Notes: generated by a model not told the origin, from the letters alone. 64,000 nt of DNA from Dromiciops gliroides (GCF_019393635.1 NC_057862.1:675978314-676042313); one strand, 5' to 3'; positions 36,019 through 48,443 are shown, counted from the first letter of the stretch. Numbers and translations are program-made.

Positions 36019-36152
36019 GCAGGCAATGGGGGTTAAGTGACTTGCCCAGGGTCACACAGCTAGTAAGTGTCAAGTTTCTGAGGCCGGATTCGAACTCAGG
36101 TACTCCTGAATCCAGGGCTGGTGCTTTAACCACTGCACCATCTAGCTGCCCA
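36019..36152 (-). mobile_element. Marsupial CORE SINE, minus strand
   Basis: Reverse complement of the family. 'atgttggctagtttt' is repeated on both sides (about 35992-36006 and 36154-36168) as the target duplication. Confidence 0.95.
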
Positions 36153-36483
36153 CATGTTGGCTAGTTTTACTGAACTGTTTTTTTTTTCTTTTTTGTTTTC
36201 TTTGTTATAAGGTTTGGTTCTCTGGGATGGAGAGGGGGAACCAAATTTAGGGAACTGAAGGTAATATAAAAACAAAATATATCAACAAAAGTTTACTTTA
36301 AAAAAGACCTTTGTTCCAATTGTCATTTGTGATGTGAAAATAATAAAAGAAATAAAGAACATATTAGTTAAGCAGGTAGGGAAATCAAAAGTTACAATGC
36401 ATTCCGTTCTGGTAAGGAAATTTAGGTCTTTAATTTTTGCACTCTCTAAATTCCTGTGCTCTAAGACACAGACTCTACATATA

Positions 36484-36545
36484 CACAAGCACATGCACAT
36501 GCACACACATGCACACACACACACACACACACATACATACACACT
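36484..36545. repeat. (CA)n microsatellite
   Basis: CACATG units pass into pure CA and then CATA. Sequence on either side (36170-36480, 36550-36910) has no recognised feature. Confidence 0.9.
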
Positions 36546-36914
36546 TATTCCTCTACTTTGTCTTACTAAGAATGTCTATTTCTGTGAGGCAAAGGTAGAG
36601 ACTTTTCTTGCTCCCCTCTGCCCTTCTCTTCCCTAAGAGATTGTCTAGCCTCAGGTTAGGCACACTGGAGTATTCAGTAACTCAATATTGAGTCAAATTG
36701 ACTGGAATCTTATTCTTAAACTTTCTCTAGGAAAGATCCCCTTTGGGCCTCACTGAGAACACCTGGCAGCACCTCATTTCTAGGGTGTCCCTCTCTCACT
36801 GAAGGCTGTTTCACTTCTACCCACATCCTCTTTGGGAAAAAACATGTTCTTCCTGTCAGCAGGAGGACTGGCAGTGACAAATGGTTAGAACCAATCCTTA
36901 GAGGAAAGATCACT

Positions 36915-37120
36915 GGACTAAGAGCCAGAAGAGAGCTGTCTATGATTTACATCCATGGCTAGGGTCAAATCTTTTATATTTTCTGGCCCTGTTTCTTCAT
37001 CTGTAAAATGGAGATAATAAGCATGTAGTACCTGCCTCGCTAGCTTAGCATAACAATGAAAAGGGACATAATCATAGATGCAAAGCATTTGGCAAACTTT
37101 GAAGTGCTTCCTAAGTTGGG
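36915..37120 (+). repeat. MIR SINE
   Basis: 'actggactaagagccagaag', 'tttcttcatctgtaaaatgg', 'agtacctgcctcgctagctt' and 'gcaaagcatttggcaaactt' follow MIR order. Sequence from 37120 to 37485 is unassigned. Confidence 0.65.
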
Positions 37121-38078
37121 ATGGAGGCAGGACCTGTGATTCATTGTATAGGGAACTCCCAGGACACACTCCCCATTCATGGATATCGGCACTGTCTCAG
37201 CAACTTATATGTGTAAATAATTTCCTCACATACTGCATGTGACTTGCCTAGGTCATACAGTTAGTATGTGGCAGAAGGAAAACTTGAATATTAACCATCC
37301 TATCTCTCTATTCACTCCACCACAATTACTCCATGTCATAAGTGCTATGTATAATCCCAAATAGTATGGTTGGGAGGAGAAATCAGAAGGTTAATAGGAG
37401 CAATGCTCTCTCTCAAATCCTGAACCTATAGACTGGGATGCTCTGAGGAGTTGAGGAAGCAAAGCCTCTCACATTGGTATGTTGGTAAGAAGATTGAGGG
37501 AGCCAAGATGGGGGAGAGGAATCAGCAAGATGCCTGACCTCTCCTTCTGTTCCCTCAAAAAGAACACTAAATCAAGCCTCTGCATGGATTCTGAAACTAC
37601 AGAAGCTGCAAAGAGACAGAGAGACACAGTCTTCCAACCAGAGATAATTTAGAAGACTTCAGGAAAAGGTCGGTCTGACTAGGGCGAAAGGGAGGGGCAG
37701 CACAGGGCAGCAGCCCAGCGCTGAGGGGGTCAGGGCAAGTCAGCAGGAAGCTGTGGGCCACAGCCAAACAACTGAGGCCCCTGGAACCTGGCTCAAAAAT
37801 CTGGTGTCCTAGTAGAACAGTGGAAAAACCTACCTGCACCAGCCAAGAGGGCAAGTTGCCAGCTGTAGGGCCATGAACAGGACAGGCTTGACTAGGACAA
37901 CTGATCTAGCACACTCAGACAGGAAGTGCAGGGGGGGCGAACTGCACACACTATAAAGGCCTCAGAGTAAAAAGCCGGTCACACAGCACCTATACCCCTG
38001 CACAAGAAGCCCAAAACAGGGACCCTGGTGCCCCCAGAGCAGACCTCAACTTAAAAAATAAATAAATAAGCTGCAATA

Positions 38079-39169
38079 ATGAGTAAGAAGCAAAAAAGAG
38101 CCCTCTCCATTGAGAGCTTCTGTATCAATAGGGAAGAAGCAAAAACAAACTCAGATGAGGACAATACCCTCAAATTGCCTACATGTGAAGCCTCACGAGG
38201 GAAGGTGAATTGGTCTCAAGAACAAAAAGCCTTCCTGGAAGAGCTCAAAAAGGACTTTAAAAATCAATTGAGAGAGGTAGAAGAAAAAATGGGGATAGAA
38301 ATGAAAGCAAAACAAGAAAACTATGAAAAAAGAATCAGTAGCTTGGAAAAGGAAGCACAAAGATTGACTGCAGAAAACAATTCTTTAAAAAATTCATCTT
38401 GCCAAATGGAAAAAAGGTGCATAATTTCACTGAAGAAAACAATGCCTTAAAAAATTCATGTGGCCAAATGGAAAAAAAAAAAGGTGCAAAATCTCATTGA
38501 AAAAAACAATGCCTTAAAAATTAAAATTGGACAGTTGGAAGATAAGGAATCCATGAGACACCAGGAATAAGTCAAGCAGAATGAAAAGAATGAAAAAATA
38601 GAGGAAAATGTGAAATACCTCATTGGAAAGACAAGTGATCTGGAAAACAGATCGAGGAGAGACAATTTGAGAATCATTGGACTGCCTGAAAGCCATGACC
38701 AGAAAAAGAATCTAGACACCATATTCCAGGAAATTATTAAGGAGAACTGCCCTGATATCATAGAATCAGAGGATAAAATCATCATTGAAAAAATCCACCG
38801 ATCACCTCCTGAAAGAGAGGTGAAAACGCCAAGGAATATTATAGCCAAATTCCAGAATTATCAGGTGAAGGAGAAAATACTCCAAGCAGCCAGAAAGAAG
38901 CAATTTAAATATCATGGAGCCACAGTCAGGAATGCTCAGGACCTGGCAGCTTCAATATTAAAGGACTGCAAGGCTTGGAATATGATATTCCGGAAGGCAA
39001 AGGAGCTTGGATTGCAGCCAAGAAAATACTACCCAGCAAAAACGTGCATTCTCTTTCGGGGAAAAGATGGACATTCAATGACATTGGGGATTTTCAATGT
39101 TTCCTGAGAAAAAGACCAGAATTGAATAGAAAATTCGATCTTAACATACAAGACTCAGGAGAAGTTTAA
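38079..39169 (+). pseudogene. L1 ORF1 (RNA-binding protein), inactivated
   Basis: ORF1p coats L1 RNA as a trimer. Order here: start MSKKQKRALSIESFCINREE, coiled coil (REVEEKMGIEMKAKQENYEK, ISSLEKEAQRLTAENNSLKN), the RRM-like part ENRSRRDNLRIIGLPESHDQ, and the C-terminal domain (RNIIAKFQNYQVKEKILQAA, KYHGATV). Breaks seen: TAA at 38448-38450, a further stop near 38568, and a frame change near 39050 before the natural end. A local tandem repeat of 'ggtgcaaaatctcattgaa' type units at about 38415-38515 lengthens the coiled coil. Confidence 0.9.
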
Positions 39170-39779
39170 AAAGGTAAACAGAGGGGGAAAAAATGTTATT
39201 CAATTAGGTTAAACTGTTTACATCCCTACACGGGAAGATAATACTCATAACTCTTAAGAACTGTGAATGTATTTGAGCAGAGAGAAGGACTTTACACAGA
39301 GGGTATAAATATAAATTATCTTTGATGTGATGATACAAAGAAAATTAAGGGGTTAAAAAGGGAATCTATGGGGAGAAGATGAAAGGGGAGGTGGAATGGG
39401 GTGAATTATATCATATGAAGAGGTGAAAAAAACCTATTACAATAGAGGGGAAGAAAGGAGGGATGAACATTGTTTCAACCCTACTCTCATTAGATTTGAT
39501 TCAAAGAGGGAATAACATAAATGTTCATTGGGATAAAGAAATTTAGCTCATTCTTTAGGGAAGCAAAAGGGGAAGGGAAAGGGGGGACTGATAGAAGGGA
39601 GGACAAAAGCAAGGGAGAAAAGGGTAAAGAAAAGAGAGGGGGTGATAAAAAGGGAGGGCAGATTGGGGGAGGCAGGGGTAAGAAGTAAAACATCAGTGAG
39701 GAGGAATAGGGGGAAAGAAGGGGGGAAAGTATAAAGGGGGTAAATAGAAGGGAGGGGAATAGACAGTTAGTAATAATAA
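39170..39779 (+). other. Long purine-rich spacer between L1 ORF1 and ORF2
   Basis: About 600 bases separate the ORF1 stop from the ORF2 start. From 39390 the strand is almost entirely G and A, with many runs of three or more G (for example 39575-39590 and 39640-39680). The minus-strand proline/serine/leucine open frame here is its shadow. Confidence 0.8.
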
Positions 39780-40540
39780 CTGTGAATGTGAATGGGACAA
39801 ACTCTGCTATAAAACAGAAGCGAATTGCAGAGTGGATTAAAAAACAGAATCCTACAATATGCTGTTTACAAGAAACACATTTGAAGCAGAGAGATACACA
39901 CAGAGTAAAGGTAAAAGGTTGGAGCAGAATACATTATGCTACAGCTAAAGTAAAAAAAAAAAAGCAGGGGTAGCAATCCTTATCTCAGAAAAATTGCAGG
40001 CAAAAATAGATCTCATTAAAAGAGATAAGGAAGGAAACTACATCTTGCTAAAAAGTACTTTAGATAATGAAGTAATATCAATATTAAATATGTATGCACC
40101 AAGTGGTATAGCATCCAAATTCTTAGAGGACAAGTTAAATGAGTTACAAGAGGAATTAGACAATAATACTATACTAGTGGGGGATCTAAATCTCCCCCTC
40201 TCAGAATTAGATAAATCTAGCCACAAAATAAATGAGAAAGTGAAAGAGGTGATTAGATTACTAGAAAAGTTAGACATGATAGATGTCTGGAGAAAACTGA
40301 ATGGGGATAGAAAGGAATATACCTTTTTCTCAGCAGTACATGGCACATTTTCAAAACTTGACCATGTATTAGGGCACAAAAACATCATAGTCAAATAAAG
40401 AAAGGCAGAAATAGTAAATGCATCCTACTCAGATCATGATGCAATAAAAATTACATGTAAGAAAGAGCCAGGGAAAAGTAGAATGAAAATCAATTGGAAA
40501 CTAAATAATTTCATTCTAAAGAATGAATGGGCCAAACAAC

Positions 40541-40910
40541 TGTAACAATTGGAATGACGCCACCTGCTGGAGACTTACTGTAGAAGAGTTCTGCCCATGA
40601 AGCGAAGGTCTTTGAGGGCAAGACCAGGAGTCTTTTCTTTGGCGTCAGGAAGTGACGCGGGCTAGTGGGAGGAGGAAGGAAGAGACTGGCGCTCAGTCTC
40701 GCTCTTTTTCCTCTGGACTCTGGTGGAGAGCAGAGCTAGAAATGTGCTCTCCCTTTAATAGATAGGAATCTAGGCTTTTCTCTCTCTTTACCAAATTCTT
40801 ATTCTCCTTAATAAATGCTTAAAAGTCTAACTCTTGCTAAAGCTTATAATTTATTGGCGACCACTCATTAGATATTTTAGACAGTTTAGCTAGAATTTTA
40901 GCCCTTAACA
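40541..40910 (+). repeat. 5' LTR
   Basis: It begins TGTAACAATTGGAATGACGC and ends AGCCCTTAACA. It contains a CCTTAATAAATGC-type polyadenylation signal near 40808. The DNA following it, 'gatggctgaccacgaagagg', would hold the primer-binding site, but I cannot match it securely to a tRNA. Confidence 0.95.
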
Positions 40911-41020
40911 GATGGCTGACCACGAAGAGGAAAGCTAAACCTCAGTCTTCTGATCTTCTGGTTGGGTAAGGCATTTTCTCTACCCTCTCCCTTTAACTGC
41001 TAAGTACTGGCGTACTGGCT

Positions 41021-41923
41021 GTGTTTTCCTTTAAATTTTTTCAAATGGACCTTTTAAACTCCCTAATTACCCTATTTTTTATTTTAGTCTGTTTAACCAG
41101 ACGAATGGGAGATAAGATCATGTTAATGCTTTGTTTTGGGGGATTTTCTATTTTTCTTTTTATTTTTGTTAGAAGAGCCAGCAACTTACTCACACAAGGA
41201 AATATCTCTCCCTCTCCCAACCATGCTTTTTCAGAGAAACCTGAAGAGATTCCCGCAACTTTTCCCAGTTCTAACACTAATTGTTGCTTTAATTTTGCAT
41301 GCCTGGAGGCAATGACCCACCCTCTAGAAGCTTTTAATCCCCTAGCACCTGGAGGCAAAGTGGGGGAAGAGGAATCCAGGCCTGAGTTCAAAATCAAGTC
41401 TGATTCAAATTGTCCTGGTCCCTCCCCTCCTCTCCAGACCCCACCCTCTACTCCTCCCATGGCCAAGCCCATTGCTTCCCCTGCCTGGGAAGTCCAGAGA
41501 TCTGATGTGCATGCTCAACTTTGTCTAACTACATTTTCAGCTTCAGGCTCAGCCCTTCCCCAGCCTGGCTGTGCTTCTGAGGCAACCTTAGAAAACCCTT
41601 TAAATTCCAGATATGCTCGTTTTGTTCATAATTTTGCTAACCTGCTTTTGTCTTTAATTAGTAATCTTATAAAGCATTTGTATGGTGAAAAGACTGACAG
41701 ACAATATAGAGGGATTAAAGAAGAAAAACTTAAGCTGAATAAGAATGACAATCATCAACATAGTTCAAGACTCCACTTCTTTTGCCATGGAAGGGTATAT
41801 ATTTCACAGAAATGTAGCAGTAAACAGCAAGGTATTGATATGAGTATTGGGGATTTTAGATATCGGAATCAAAAGTGTTCTGAATTCACTCAAAGTAATA
41901 GTATCAGTTCAGAGGTTACATAG
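41021..41923 (+). CDS. 300-codon open frame in LTR element, unknown protein
   Basis: The frame starts in the 5' interior, about 110 bases after the LTR, and is open throughout. Visible parts: two hydrophobic N-terminal segments (about residues 10-25 and 32-50), a proline/serine-rich middle (CPGPSPPLQTPPSTPPMAKP), and a basic, asparagine- and lysine-rich C-terminal third (KLKLNKNDNHQHSS) with scattered cysteines. I see no Gag capsid homology, zinc knuckle, protease or envelope signature. It might be a remodelled remnant of a viral gene or a chance frame. Whether it is translated is unknown, and the first of several ATGs may not be the start. Confidence 0.45.
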   Translation: MFSFKFFQMDLLNSLITLFFILVCLTRRMGDKIMLMLCFGGFSIFLFIFVRRASNLLTQGNISPSPNHAFSEKPEEIPATFPSSNTNCCFNFACLEAMTHPLEAFNPLAPGGKVGEEESRPEFKIKSDSNCPGPSPPLQTPPSTPPMAKPIASPAWEVQRSDVHAQLCLTTFSASGSALPQPGCASEATLENPLNSRYARFVHNFANLLLSLISNLIKHLYGEKTDRQYRGIKEEKLKLNKNDNHQHSSRLHFFCHGRVYISQKCSSKQQGIDMSIGDFRYRNQKCSEFTQSNSISSEVT

Positions 41924-41924
41924 G

Positions 41925-43906
41925 ATTTCTATGCTATTACATATGCATTTTGAAATTAATGGTATGGGTTTATTTTCATAGAGATTTTCATGTTTTTGAG
42001 ATTGTGTCTTATACTTAGTTTCTAAAACAAGGAGAATATTTGTAAAAGCTTTATATAGTCATGTGATCAAGTTTATATTTTCTAATACTCTTATTAATAT
42101 TAAGTTCATATTCATTTAGATTTCCTTAGTTTGAATTTCATTGTCTTTTATTGTTCCATGTGTATTTTCTTCTATTCATTTGTCTATCTAATTTTGAAAC
42201 ATTGCAAGATGGTTTTGATTTCATAATACAATGTTAATTCTAGGAGTATTGTGCTCCCATATTCTGAGTTGGTTTTTTTGTTATTTTTTCTCAACTGATT
42301 ATTTGATCAAACTCTTTAAAGCATTTACTTGGCAAATTGGTTGCCATGGCAAGTGTAAATTGATTCTAGAAGTATTATTTTTGATAAGCATATTCAAAAA
42401 AAAAAGAGGGGAACGGTTGTAAAAGTTTTCTTGTTTCAAAAAAAATGTTTTCTTTGAGATTCTGTTGTGCTTTAACTTGTATTTAAATGTTTCGATTTTT
42501 CACAAAAGTAATTGTATACTAAGTAAATAAAAGGGGTATTATTTGAAATTGTTGCATAATTATATATTATATTCTGAGTCAAGATGTATTCACATTTTTT
42601 GCAATCATTTATTATCCTCAATTTTTAAATCCATATGAGACTTGGATTATGGGAACTTATCATTTAAGACATTAATTGCCTTTATTCTGAGTTATCAGAT
42701 GCCAGTTGGCCAAGATGCCATCCAATCACAAGAGGAATACATGCAAGAGCAGACACTGAACTGTCACATGAGGGGAGACATGCATGAAGTCAAGGTATGG
42801 CCGAGAGAACGGCTTTTGACAAATGTTGAGGTTGGATTCTCTTGGTTTAATATTTTATTTTCTTTTTCCCCACAATATTGTATGGATGGCTGGAAGTATT
42901 GATCCCACCCATTTCACTTCTACACCTGGCTTCTATGCTCCCTCCTATATGCCTGATGCCATGGACATCTCAATCCCATGCATCTGATTAAGTCTGACTC
43001 AGTTTCCTCCAATATGTTCTGTGGCATGGAAATATAATCCATCCACCTATTTTAAGCCTGGCATACTGCATGGGCAGTACATATTGCTCAAGTGTGGGAA
43101 TGCTCATATCCCATCATTTCTCTGTTCTTTTATGGTAACCCCCATAATTATCTCAGGTGTCATGATAAATACAGTGTTGAATTTGGCCTTGACATCTGTT
43201 ACCAATTATATTAGATTTTCTAATTTCTCATAATGGCATGAGGATAATTAGGCAGATGATGCAAAAAGTGATGAAACAAAGATAAAAATTATTTTTAAAA
43301 ATTAATATCACAGCAATTGTCTTCTCAATTACCCTCCATAAGGGGGGGACTATAGTAATATTATAATTTTAAAGAATGTTTCAATTTTGTTTTATTATAT
43401 GTTTCATGTGTAACAACTAAGATTCTGAATTCCCTTAGACATGTTTTTGAGAACTTTCCTTGTTTGATTTGATTATTGATAAAGCTCTTTTAAAGTTGTG
43501 TTAAGCTCAATTTTGTAGGAAATTTTCCTGGCTGATTACCAGCATCCACACATCAACCCCTGAAAAGACTTCCTTCCATGATTACACCTAGAGGACATCT
43601 GAGAAAAGACTTTCAGAGACTTTAAATGAACAGTTTTGATTTGTTGTTTTTGTTGGTTTTTTTCTCTTTCTGTTATAATATACACCATCTGTAACATGTA
43701 TTCTCTGCAGAGGCCCTCCCTTTGCAAGACTAATGTCAAAGCGTCGGTTCATGAGGACAAAAAAAAAATCGCCCCTCTGGACAAAACTTTCCTCTCTTCC
43801 TTTTCTATATTGTTGTTCACATATTATTAGTTAGCAATAGTTATTATATTCTTTTTACTGTTCCGTCAAGGAAACATTTTGTTTCTTGAGGAACAACAGG
43901 GGGGAC
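41925..43906 (+). other. Non-coding interior of the LTR element, with polypurine tract
   Basis: AT-rich interior without long meaningful frames. The part at 43150-43700 is related to the ERV fossil at 7960-9343. The polypurine run AGGGGGGAC ends directly at the 3' LTR. Confidence 0.7.
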
Positions 43907-44276
43907 TGTAATGATTAGAATGACACCACCTGCTGGAGACTTACTATAGAAGAGTTCTGCCCATGAAGCGAAGGTCTTTGAGGGCAAGACCAGGAGTCTT
44001 TTCTTTGGCGTCAGGAAGTGACACCGGCTAGTGGGAGGAGGAAGGAAGAGACTGGCGCTCAGTCTCGCTCTTTTTCCTCTGGACTCTGGTGGAGAGCAGA
44101 GCTAGAAATGTGCTCTCCCTTTAATAGATAGGAATCTAGGCTTTTCTCTCTCTTTACCAAATTCTTATTCTCCTTAATAAATGCTTAAAAGTCTAACTCT
44201 TGCTAAAGCTTATAATTTATTGGCGACCACTCATTAGATCTTTTAGACAGTTTAGCTAGAATTTTAGCCCTTAACA
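43907..44276 (+). repeat. 3' LTR
   Basis: It begins TGTAATGATTAGAATGACAC, is the same length as the 5' LTR and ends TTAACA, followed by the CAAC duplication and resumption of L1 ORF2. Confidence 0.95.
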
Positions 44277-45191
44277 CAACAAATCATAGAAACAATCAAT
44301 AACTATATCCAAGATAAAGACAATAATGAGACAACATACCAAAATCTATGGGATGCAGCCAAAGCAGTGCTTAGGGGAAAATTTATAGCTTTAAATGCTT
44401 ACATGAATAAAAAAGAGAAAGAGGAGATAAATGAATTGGGCATGCAACTTAAAAAGCTAGAAAAAGAACAAATTAGAAATCTCCAATTAGATACTAAACT
44501 AGAGATCCTGAAAATTAAAGGAGAAATTAGTAAGATTGAAAGCAAAAAAAACTATAGAATTAATTAATAAAACTAAGAGCTGGTTTTATGAAAAAACCAA
44601 TAAAATAGATAAAATATTGGTTAATTTGATTTAAAAAAAAAGAAAGAAGAAAACCAAATTACCAGTATCAAAAATGAAAAGGGTGATGTTACCACCAATG
44701 AAGTGGAAATTAAATCAATAATTAGGAATTATTTTGCCCAACTGTATGCCAATAAATTTGACAATCTAAATGAAATGGATGAATATTTACAAAAATACAA
44801 ACTGCCCAGGTTAACTGAAGAGGAAATAAAATCCTTAAATAAACCTATATTAGAAAAAGAAATTGAACAAGCCATTAATGAACTTCCTAAGAAAAATCCC
44901 CAGGGCCAGATGGGTTTACTAGTGAATTTTACCAAACATTTAAAGAACAATTATTTCTAATACTATACAAATTATTTGGAAAAATAGGTGAAGAAGGAGT
45001 TCTATCAAATTTGTTTTATGACACAAATATGCTGGTTATACCAAAACCAGGCAGAGCAAAAACAGAGAAAGAAAATTATAGACCAATTTCCCTAATGAAT
45101 ATTGATGCTAAAATCTTAAATAAGATATTAGCAAGGAGATTACAGCAAGTGATCACCAGAATAATACACTATGACCAGGTGGGATATATAC

Positions 45192-45755
45192 TGTGGTAAA
45201 AAAATATGAAAGTTTTTTTAACAGTCGGTTAGGATAACTGAAAGATGCCAGTTTTTGAAGGACCACCCTTTTGGGGAGGAGACCAACGGCATGAGCTACG
45301 CATGCCAGTCTGCCTGCTGCGCACGTCAGACTGCCTGCTAGCACTCCACTTCCAGGGTGTGAGCTTAAAAGGCAAGGAGAGAAGGGAAGTGGGAGTTTTT
45401 TCCTGCTCTGCTAGTCTCCTGACTGTGCTGCACAGGCTGATGCTGATGAGAATTCGAGTGGGCCCAGCTCACAGTTAGCAGCAGCACTCGCTTGACACGG
45501 TCTCTCTCTCCCCAAAGGTGGCCTTCTCTTTTGGTGAGTTTTATACAGAATATAGACTAAGCTTAGACTTAAGACGATTTGTATTGTATTTCTACTTTCC
45601 TATCCTTCTAATCAACATCACCTTGTGACTACCATACAATAAAAGCTCTAACTAGAAAACCAGAAGCTTCTTCCATTTACTAGTCTGGGAGATAAATTAA
45701 GGGAAAGGTTAAAGAGGGGAGATTTATGATCTAATATCCAATTTTAAATCTCACA
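45192..45755 (+). mobile_element. Solo LTR of a second ERV family inside L1 ORF2
   Basis: TGTGGTAAAAAAATATGAAA...TTTTAAATCTCACA with ATAC duplicated at 45188-45191 and 45756-45759. It has a CAATAAAAGCTCT polyadenylation signal near 45638. Rejoining the flanks restores the L1 codons for GYIPG, which proves it is an insertion. The 4-bp duplication fits a class I ERV. It is unrelated in sequence to the 40541 LTR. Confidence 0.93.
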
Positions 45756-46216
45756 ATACCAGGACTGCAGGGCTGGTTCAACATTAGGAAAACTATTAAC
45801 ATAATCAACCACATCAATAAGAAAACCAACCAAAATCATATGATTATCTCAATAGATGCAGAGAAAGCTTTTGACAAAATACAGCACCCATTCCTAATAA
45901 AAACACTAGAGAGTTTAGGAATAGGGGGAGCTTTCCTTAAAATAATAAACAGTATCTACCTAAAGCCATCAGCAAGTATTATATGCAATGGAGATAAATT
46001 AGAGGCCTTCCCAATAAGATCAGGGGTGAAACAGGGATGTCCATTATCACTCCTATTATTTAATATTGTCCTAGAAATGTTAGTTTTAACAATCAGAAAA
46101 GAAAAGGGAATTAAAGAAATTAGAATAGGCAAGGAGGAAACAAAACTATCAATCTTTGCAGATGATATGATGGTATACTTAAAGAATCCTAGAGAATCAA
46201 CTCAAAAATTACTTGA

Positions 46217-46368
46217 GGGGTAGCTAGATGGCGCAGTGGATAGAGCACTGGCTCTGGATTCAGGAGTACCTGAGTTCAAATCCGACCTCAGACACTTAAC
46301 ACTTACTAGCTGTGTGACCTTTGGCAAGTCACTTAACCCCAATTGCCTCACCAAAAAAAACTTTTTTT
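46217..46368 (+). mobile_element. Marsupial CORE SINE in L1 ORF2 (after the RT catalytic motif)
   Basis: Complete SINE with target duplication AAATTACTTGA (46206-46216 and 46369-46379). The L1 frame resumes directly after it. Confidence 0.96.
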
Positions 46369-46668
46369 AAATTACTTGAAACAATTAACAACTTTAGCAA
46401 AGTAGCAGGATATAAAATAAATCCACATAAATCATCAGTGTTTCTATACATGACCAACAAAGTCCAGCAGCAAGAGATAGAAAGCAAAATTCCATTTAAA
46501 GTAATGGTAGATAATATAAAATACTTGGGGGTCTACTTGCCAAGACAAACCCAGGAATTCTATGAACGCAACTACCAAACACTCTTCACCCAAATCAAAT
46601 CAGATCTAAATAATTGGAAAGATATCAATTGCTCATGGATAGGCAGAGATAATATAGTAAAAATGACA

Positions 46669-46810
46669 GGGGCAGCTAGATGGCGCAGTGGATAGAGCAC
46701 CGGCCCTGGAGTCAGGAGTACCTGAGTTCAAATCCGGCCTCAGACACTTAACACTTACTAGCTGTGTGACCCTAGGCAAGTCACTTAACCCCAATTGCCT
46801 CACTAAAAAA
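46669..46810 (+). mobile_element. Second marsupial CORE SINE in L1 ORF2
   Basis: Complete SINE with target duplication AAAAATGACA (46659-46668 and 46811-46820), only about 300 bases from the previous insertion and in the same orientation. Confidence 0.96.
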
Positions 46811-48443
46811 AAAAATGACAATACTACCTAAATTAATTTACTTATTCAATGCCATACCAATCAGACTACCTAAAAATTATTTATAGAGCTAGAAAAAATA
46901 ATAACGAAATTCATCTGGAAAAACAACAAATCAAGAATATCCAGGGAAATAATGAAAACAAATTCACAGGAAGGAGGGTTAGTGGTACCAAACCTGGATC
47001 TTTATTATAAAGTGGCAGTCATCAAAACTATCTGGTACTGGCTAAGAAATAGAGTGGAGGATCAATGGCATAGACTAGGCACAGGAAACACAGTAGTAAG
47101 TGACACTAGCAATGTAGTGTTTGATAAATCTAAAGACTCCAGCTTCTGGGATAGGAACTCAGTATTTGACAAAAACTGCTGGGAAAACTGGAAGATAGTA
47201 TGGCAGAAATTAGGCATAGACCAACATCTGACACCTTATACTAAAATAAGGTCAAAATGGATACATGATTTAGACATAAGAGGTGATACCATAGGTAAAT
47301 TAAGAGAGAAAGAAATAGTTTATCTATCAGATCTTTGAAAAGGAAAACAGTTTATGACCAAACAAGAGATAGAGTATATTATAAAATGCAAAATGGATGA
47401 TTTTGACTACATTAAATTAAAAAACTTTTGTACAGACAGAAGCAATGCACCCAAAATTAGAAGGGAGGTAGAAAGATGGGAAACAATTTTTATGGCCAGT
47501 ACTTCTGATAAAGGCCTCATTTCTAAAATATAAAGGGAACTAAATCAAATTTATAAGAATCCAAGTCATTCCCCAATTGAGAAATGGTCAAAGGATATGA
47601 ACAGGCAGTTTTCTGATGAAGAAACCAAAGCTATCTATTCCCATATGAAAAAATGCTCTAAATCTCTAATGATTAGAGAGATGCAAATTAAAACAACTCT
47701 CAGGTACCACCTGACACCTATTAGATTGGCTAAAATTACAAAAAAGGAAAATAATAAATGTTGGAGAAGCTGTGGAAAAATTGGAACACTAATGCATTGT
47801 TGGTGGAGCTGTAAACTAATCCAACCATTCTGGAGAGCAATTTGTAATTATGCCCAAAATGCAATAAAGCTGTGCATACCCTTTGACCCCAGCAATTACC
47901 ACTTTTGGGTCTTTTTCCCAAAGAATTATGGAAAGGAGAAAGTGACCCACATGTACAAAAATATTTATAGCTGCTCTTTATGTGGTGGCAAGGAATTGGA
48001 AGTTGAAGGGATGCCCATCAATTGGGGAATGGCTGGACAAGTTTTGGTATATGAATAAATGGAATACTATTGTGCTGTAAGAAACAATGAGCAGGAGGAG
48101 TTCAGAGAAACCTGGAGGGTCTTGTGTGGGCTGATGATGAGTGAGATGAGCAGAACCAGAAGAACATTGTACACAGTATCATCAACATTGAGTGTTGATC
48201 TACTGTGATGGGACTATATTCTTCTCACCAATGCAATGGTACAGAAGAGTTCCAGGGAACTCATGATAGAAGAGGATCTCCAAATCCAGGGGGAAAAAAG
48301 AACTGTGGAGTATAGATGCTGAATGAACCATACTATTTCTTTTGTTTTGGGTGCTGTTGTTTTTCTATTTTGAGGTTTTTCGTCATTGCTCTGATTTTTC
48401 TCTTGTGACATGACTGATGCAGAGATATGTTTAATGTTGTTAT

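Larger units (their letters stand above)
40541..44276 (+). mobile_element. Structurally complete LTR retroelement without recognisable pol
   Basis: Two LTRs of 370 bp (40541-40910 and 43907-44276), both TGTAA...TTAACA, enclose a 3.0-kb interior. A polypurine run AGGGGGGAC sits directly before the 3' LTR, and the 4-bp duplication CAAC flanks the element (40537-40540 and 44277-44280). The LTRs differ at only about 8 sites by eye, near 2 percent, so the insertion is recent on a marsupial scale and younger than the L1 it split. The interior has one 300-codon open frame near the 5' end and no reverse transcriptase, protease, integrase or envelope signature. It looks like a non-autonomous endogenous retrovirus relative; the 4-bp duplication suggests a class I ERV helper. 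Confidence 0.92.
39780..48060 (+). pseudogene. L1 ORF2 (endonuclease-reverse transcriptase), inactivated and interrupted
   Basis: The endonuclease begins NVNGTNSAIKQKRIAEWI with CCLQETHLKQ and VGDLNLPLSELDKS (39782-40398). After the LTR element the linker/RT part resumes (44277-45190: [20 protein letters not shown]), then the RT core (45840-46216: [25 protein letters not shown], and the catalytic [10 protein letters not shown]). It continues with KVAGYKINPHKSS, and the C-terminal WENWKIVWQKLGIDQHLTPY and KIRSKWIHDL. Breaks include a frame change in the A run at 39952-39963, a stop near 40396, and stops near 44566 and 47336. FADD is intact but the protein cannot be made. Confidence 0.93.

Noticed and set aside
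41041-41472. 143-codon minus-strand frame within the LTR element
   Set aside because: It overlaps the longer plus-strand frame; the glycine/proline-rich look comes from reading the proline-rich segment in reverse. No evidence favours it.
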